Source: Congeria kusceri (taxonomy: Eukaryota; Mollusca; Bivalvia; Myida; Dreissenidae). From it: a stretch of 64,000 bases of DNA. Both the position numbers and the translations under genes were made by a program. The stretch lies in assembly GCA_027627225.1 (NCBI GenBank), contig JAPFQT010000163.1, positions 231,001 to 295,000 of the forward strand, in the 5' to 3' direction. Shown piece after piece: positions 59,539-64,000 of the stretch; position 1 is the first letter of the stretch; each line of letters begins with the position of its first letter. The notes below the pieces were generated by a model. The model was not told where the DNA came from. It ran no database searches and saw nothing but the letters and a program-made list of their open reading frames with translations.

Positions 59539-62500
59539 ATGAATAAAATGACTGCACTTAAAATCTTATCGTTGAATTGTAGAGGCATCCAAGGTATTAT
59601 AAAGCGTCTCCAAGTTTTTCAATATTTAAAGGACACAAACTGTGATATATATTGCCTACAAGACACACACTTTACTGAGGAACAATATAAACGTATATAT
59701 TCACAATAGGGAATGAGTGTGTTCTAAGCTATCACAGTTCAAATTTAAGAGGTATTGGAATATTGTTTTCCAAACATATAAAATATAAAATTCATAAACA
59801 AGAATGCGATGAATTAGGAAACTATATCCTACTAGATTTAATTGTTGGAGAAACCCGATTAACTTTGGCCTCAATATACGGTCCTAATACAGACAATCCA
59901 GAATTTGTCGACAACATTTTTAATAAAATCGACAAATACGACAATGAGGCTTACTGTATATGTGGAGATTATAATCTAGTACTAGATCACGACTTAGATT
60001 ATTATAATTACAAATGTATTAACAACAAAAACGCAAGGTCCACATTAACTGATTATATAAATGAACGTGGTCTTATTGATCCGTTTAGATATAAATACCC
60101 CTTTACTAAACGCTACACGTGGCGTAGAACATATCCGCTTCAACAGGCTCGATTAGATTTTTTTCTACTTTCGCCTATCCTATTACCTAGTGTATCCGAT
60201 ATTCAAATAAAGCCAAGTCTTCAATCAGATCATTCTATTGTAGAACTGACCCTAGAATTTAGCAATTTTTCTCACGGAAAAGGTCAATGGAAACATAATA
60301 ACATGTCGTTAAAAGATATTACCTTCATTAATACGATTAAGAGTAAAATTTTGGAAATAAAAGAACAATATATGCTTCCCGTTTACCTCTATAGAAATAT
60401 TCAGCTTATCCCCGACGAAGAATTACAACTTACAATTGATGACCAACATTTTTTGGAAATATTACTGATGGAAATTCGAGGAAAATGCATTTCATATAGC
60501 TCCTTTAAAAGGAAAGAAAGGGATACTAGAGAATTGAAAATTAAAACAGAAATTAACAATATTGAACGCGATCTTTCTGAAGATAAAATTGAACATCTTT
60601 CTTATCTCCAAGCGGAATTTAAACTTATTAGCGATGAAAAACTAAAGGGAAACATAACCAGATCCAGGGCCCAATGGATTGAAAATGGCGAAAAACCGAC
60701 AAAGTTATTTTGCAATTTAGAGAAATATAATTACACATCAAAAACCATCAATAAATTAGTCAACAGTGAAAATGTTGAATTGACAAGCAGTCTGACATCC
60801 TAAATTAAACTGCTGCACTTTATAAACATTTGTATAGTAGTAAAGACGTAAATAACAGTGAGGAAGAAACTAACTTTTTCATATCGGATCTAAAGATACC
60901 GAAGCTTTCAAATGATCAACGAGAATATTTAGAAGGCCCTATAACGCTTACTGAAGCATCTTCAGTTTTAAAACACATGGCAAATAATAAAAGTCCGGGA
61001 TCGTCAGGTTTCACAGCAGAATTGTTTGAAATGTTTTGGAAACAATTAGGTGTATTCGTATGTAGAGCTTTGAGCCACGCATTTAGAGTGGGAAAATTAT
61101 CAATTACTCAAACTCAAGGTATAATAACATGTATTCCTAAGGGAGATAAACCAAGACAGTTTAAAAAAAAATGGCGTCCTATCACTTTACTTAATACCAT
61201 TTCTAAAATCGGGGCTGGTTGTATAGCCAATCGTTTAAAAAGACATATTGACATATTGGTTAACCATGATCAAACTGGATTTATAAAAGGCAGGTTTATA
61301 GGTGAGAATACACAATTAATCTATGATATAATGCAATATACTGAAACAAATGATATACCTGGTCTTTTACTTGTGATAGACTTCGAAAAAGCATTCGATT
61401 CATTATCATGGTCATTTATTAATAAAACACTTTAGTTATTCAATTTTGGGAAAGACATATAGCGCTGGTTCAATGTTCTATATCAAAATGGTACGTCGAC
61501 AGTTATACAATGTGGATTTTTGTCTGAATTCTTCCCAATACAACGTGGTTGTCGTCAAGGAGACCCACTCAGTTGCTATTTATTTATTTTATGCGCTGAA
61601 ACTATATCAATTAAGTTAAGATAAAGTACCAAAATAAAAGGAATAACTGTAAATAAAATCGAACATAGACTTTCCCGATTTGCGGACGATACTACTATCA
61701 TCTTGGATGGCTCTAGCGATTCACTTACTGACACTTTAGAAGTATTATCAAACTTTAGTTATTGTTCAGGACTTCAAGTTAACTTTGATAAAACTAAGGT
61801 TGTCTGGATTGGCAAAAATAAATATAGTTCCGATAGCATTAAAACAAAATGCAAATTAATTTGGAATCACCAAAGCTTTGAAATGTTGGGTCTAAAACAT
61901 CACTTAGATCTACAAAAAATGACGGATCTGAATTACACAAATACACTCGCCGATATGTGTTCTATATTAAGCAACTGGAAAAGAAGAATACTAACGCCTA
62001 TAGGTAAAATACAGGTTATTAAAACCTTAGCATTACCGCTCTTTAATCATCTAATTACCGCTCTGTCAAATCCCTCACTCTTGGTTTTAAACAAAATTAA
62101 CGAGCTGTTTTTTGACTTTGTGTGGAACGGTAAATCTAAGGTTAAACAAGCAATTCTTATAAAACATTATAACGATGGTGGTTTAAATATGATTGACTTG
62201 CCCTCCTATATTAGGTCTTTAAAAATGCCATGGATTAGACGAATTACAATGGGAAACGGAAAATGGTTTAATATTGTAAACACTTTTATTGATATTAATA
62301 AATTATTACAAATGTGGAGTACATTACCCTGAAAGCTCATTATCTAGAATAGATACTGATTTCTGGAAAGACTCACTAGAAGCATTTGTGTTTTTCCTAA
62401 AAAAAAGAAAATATTAAACATTCCAATGTGCTGTACTACCCATTATTTTACAATCGAAATATAATAATTGGGCAGAAGAGTTTTTTCTTCGCTTCATGAT

Positions 62501-63319
62501 TTAACACAGGCCTACATGCTATTAGAGATATCATAAACTATATTAAATCATTGTCTTTTTATGAATACGATAATTTTTGTAAACTCTGCAACTTCAGTCC
62601 GAACTTTCTTTATTACCAAGGAGTTATACACTCTGTCGCTAGCTTTTTAAAGACAAATCAGTTCTCACGGAACTGTACCTATTTCAAACCATTTATATCA
62701 CCATGCTTACAGAGTATTTTACACTTTTTTAGTGGAACTAAACCAATATATTCAATTTAAAAAAAAATGATTCAATACCGTCATGCAAAACTAAATAATG
62801 TGAAACGTTTGGAAATATAAAAAGACGATGAATGGTCTACCATCTTCGAAATGCCCTTTATAATAGCACAAGATTCACACTTACAGTGGCTACAGTATAG
62901 AATTATTCACAGAATATTAGACACTAGCAAACCTCTATTTAAAATAAAATATACTGATACTGACAAATGCACTTTCTGTAAAAATTGTACAGAAACCATA
63001 GTTCATATTTTTGGGGATTGTCCAATTATCCACTAAGTCATTATGGATCTTTTTAACTGTATACCAAATTCCAAGGATCTTCTTAACCGGGAACGTTTTA
63101 TTATTGGTTATAAGAAGAAATCAGACAACATTCTGAATATGGTTTGCCTTATTTACAAAAATGTTCATCTATAGTTGTAAAATGAAATTAAAAGCACCAT
63201 CCGTCTCTTTTGCTAAACAATAATTTAAATACGAATACAAGGTTTTGCAGGAATTAAAATGCTATCCGAACGAACAAGAGTACGACAAATGGAACATGTT
63301 TTTGCCAATCTTTACATAA
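59539..63319 (+). pseudogene. LINE ORF2, broken by frameshifts and stops
   Basis: Starts MNKMTALKILSLNCRGIQG (endonuclease Asn box), then LQDTHF, CICGDYN (catalytic Asp) and SDHSIV (catalytic His). RT signs are KSPGSSGF, PKGDK, GFIKGRF, DFEKAFDSL, RGCRQGDPLS and RFADD. The C-terminus has WLQYRIIHRI and CTFCKNC...H...C. KSPG-x-x-GF and Q-x-x-R-I-x-H-R-I are L1/Tx1-clade traits. Lesions: frameshift near 59700-59710; frameshift/TAA near 60790-60815; TAG at 61433 and 61460; TAA at 61622; frameshift near 62328; TAA at 62758 and 62818; TAA at 63034. At least eight lesions show a long-dead copy, much older than the LINE at 16.8 kb. Confidence 0.85.
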
Positions 63320-63587
63320 GTAATAACCCAAATAAACAAATGTGAATGACTAGTATCTTTACCCACACACCTATCTCATTGTTTCTTTTTGTTGTTCGTT
63401 GTTGCAAATGCCTTGTTATTAATATATCCAAAATAGAAATGATGTCAAAAGATGCTTTATGAATACGTTATTTATGTCTCTTTTTGTGCAAATGTCATTA
63501 TCGTTGTTTACCGTTCATTGCAAAATACGATTATTGTAAGGTGCGAAGGAATATGCCCTCGACCGTCACGCACCTATAGACGAGGGA

Positions 63588-63593
63588 AATAAA
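63588..63593 (+). terminator. AATAAA signal near LINE 3' end
   Basis: AATAAA followed within 20 bp by an A-rich run (63611-63621), consistent with the retrotransposon 3' terminus. Confidence 0.45.
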
Positions 63594-63772
63594 GTTTCTA
63601 CAATGGTAAAAGAAAAAAAAACAAGTCAAACAATACTGCAATATATAGTTTAGGTCGTTGATAAACGGCGTTAAATGGATGCTCGTTTTTCGTGCCTACA
63701 TTGTATTAACAACAACAACAACATTTATAGTTTAGTTTATTATCAATATGAATTAAAGAGCAAATATCATTA

Positions 63773-63866
63773 GTAGTTGTAATAGTAGTAGTAGTAGTAG
63801 TAGTAATAGTAGTTGTAGTAGTTGTTGTTGTAGTAGTAGTTGTAGTAGTAGTAGTAGTAGTATTAC

Positions 63867-63908
<42 letters not shown>

Positions 63909-63909
63909 C

Positions 63910-63940
<31 letters not shown>

Positions 63941-64000
63941 ATAATAGTAGTAGTAGTAGTAATAGTAGTATCAGTAGTATCATTAGTAGTAGTAGTAGTA
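63773..64000. repeat. (TAG)n microsatellite, runs off the window
   Basis: TAG units with TAA and TTG interruptions continue to the last base. A (CAA)n-like AACAACAACAACAACA precedes it at 63709-63724. The poly-Leu minus-strand ORF is a by-product. Confidence 0.95.

Larger units (their letters stand above)
59539..63600 (+). mobile_element. degenerate L1/Tx1-like LINE
   Basis: Carries, in order, AP-endonuclease, reverse transcriptase and a C-terminal CxxC...H...C region, then a 3' region with AATAAA at 63588-63593 and an A-rich run at 63611. No ORF1 is visible upstream: the 75-bp tandem repeat ends 200 bp before the endonuclease start, so the copy is probably 5'-truncated near the ORF2 start. 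Confidence 0.8.

Overview
The window reads as nuclear DNA of a lophotrochozoan animal, most likely a bivalve mollusc. It is AT-rich and almost free of long ORFs. Short candidate exons with GT/AG borders lie in kilobases of non-coding DNA. Retroelement debris, a tRNA-derived SINE, several foldback or MITE-like elements and large trinucleotide microsatellites fill most of the rest. The species is not determined; the bivalve assignment is inference from remembered repeat types.

Layout. 1-1.4 kb: non-coding with a small microsatellite. 1.5-12.0 kb: a >10 kb inverted structure. A ~3.5 kb array of a 25-bp satellite is followed by ~0.7 kb of ordinary sequence. After a ~4.6 kb interior, the same ~0.7 kb sequence and ~0.8 kb of the same satellite return in opposite orientation. 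12-16.3 kb: non-coding with repeat fragments. 16.3-19.9 kb: a hAT-like element with inverted ends and a perfect 8-bp target duplication, carrying a 5'-truncated LINE. 20.9-21.3 kb: TAG microsatellite.

24.0-35.5 kb: the best candidate host gene, on the minus strand. It has an Ig-like domain exon, a Ser/Thr-rich stalk exon, a transmembrane exon, then tail exons full of Tyr-x-x-Val motifs. Nearly all candidate exons begin and end in phase 1, so they splice together in frame. The parts look like a cell-surface receptor whose tail could recruit SH2/SH3 proteins. One intron holds a broken tyrosine-recombinase fragment.

37.8-40.0 kb: interleaved local duplications around a microsatellite. 40.6-40.9 kb: an inverted-repeat element containing a Penelope-like reverse transcriptase scrap. 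42.2-43.5 kb: a GC-richer patch with unrecognised ORFs. 44-45.5 kb: repeats. 46.6-47.2 kb: G-poor DNA. 47.3-50.8 kb: possible minus-strand small exons around a long CTA/ATT microsatellite. 53 kb: an interspersed repeat and a possible retropepsin remnant. 56.6-58.7 kb: a tandem duplication with a SINE in one copy. 58.7-59.3 kb: a ~75-bp tandem repeat. 59.5-63.6 kb: a dead L1/Tx1-like LINE. 63.8-64.0 kb: TAG microsatellite.

No bacterial-type operon, CRISPR array, rRNA or convincing functional tRNA gene was seen. Exon calls rest on hand-read splice borders, phase and composition, with no transcript support.
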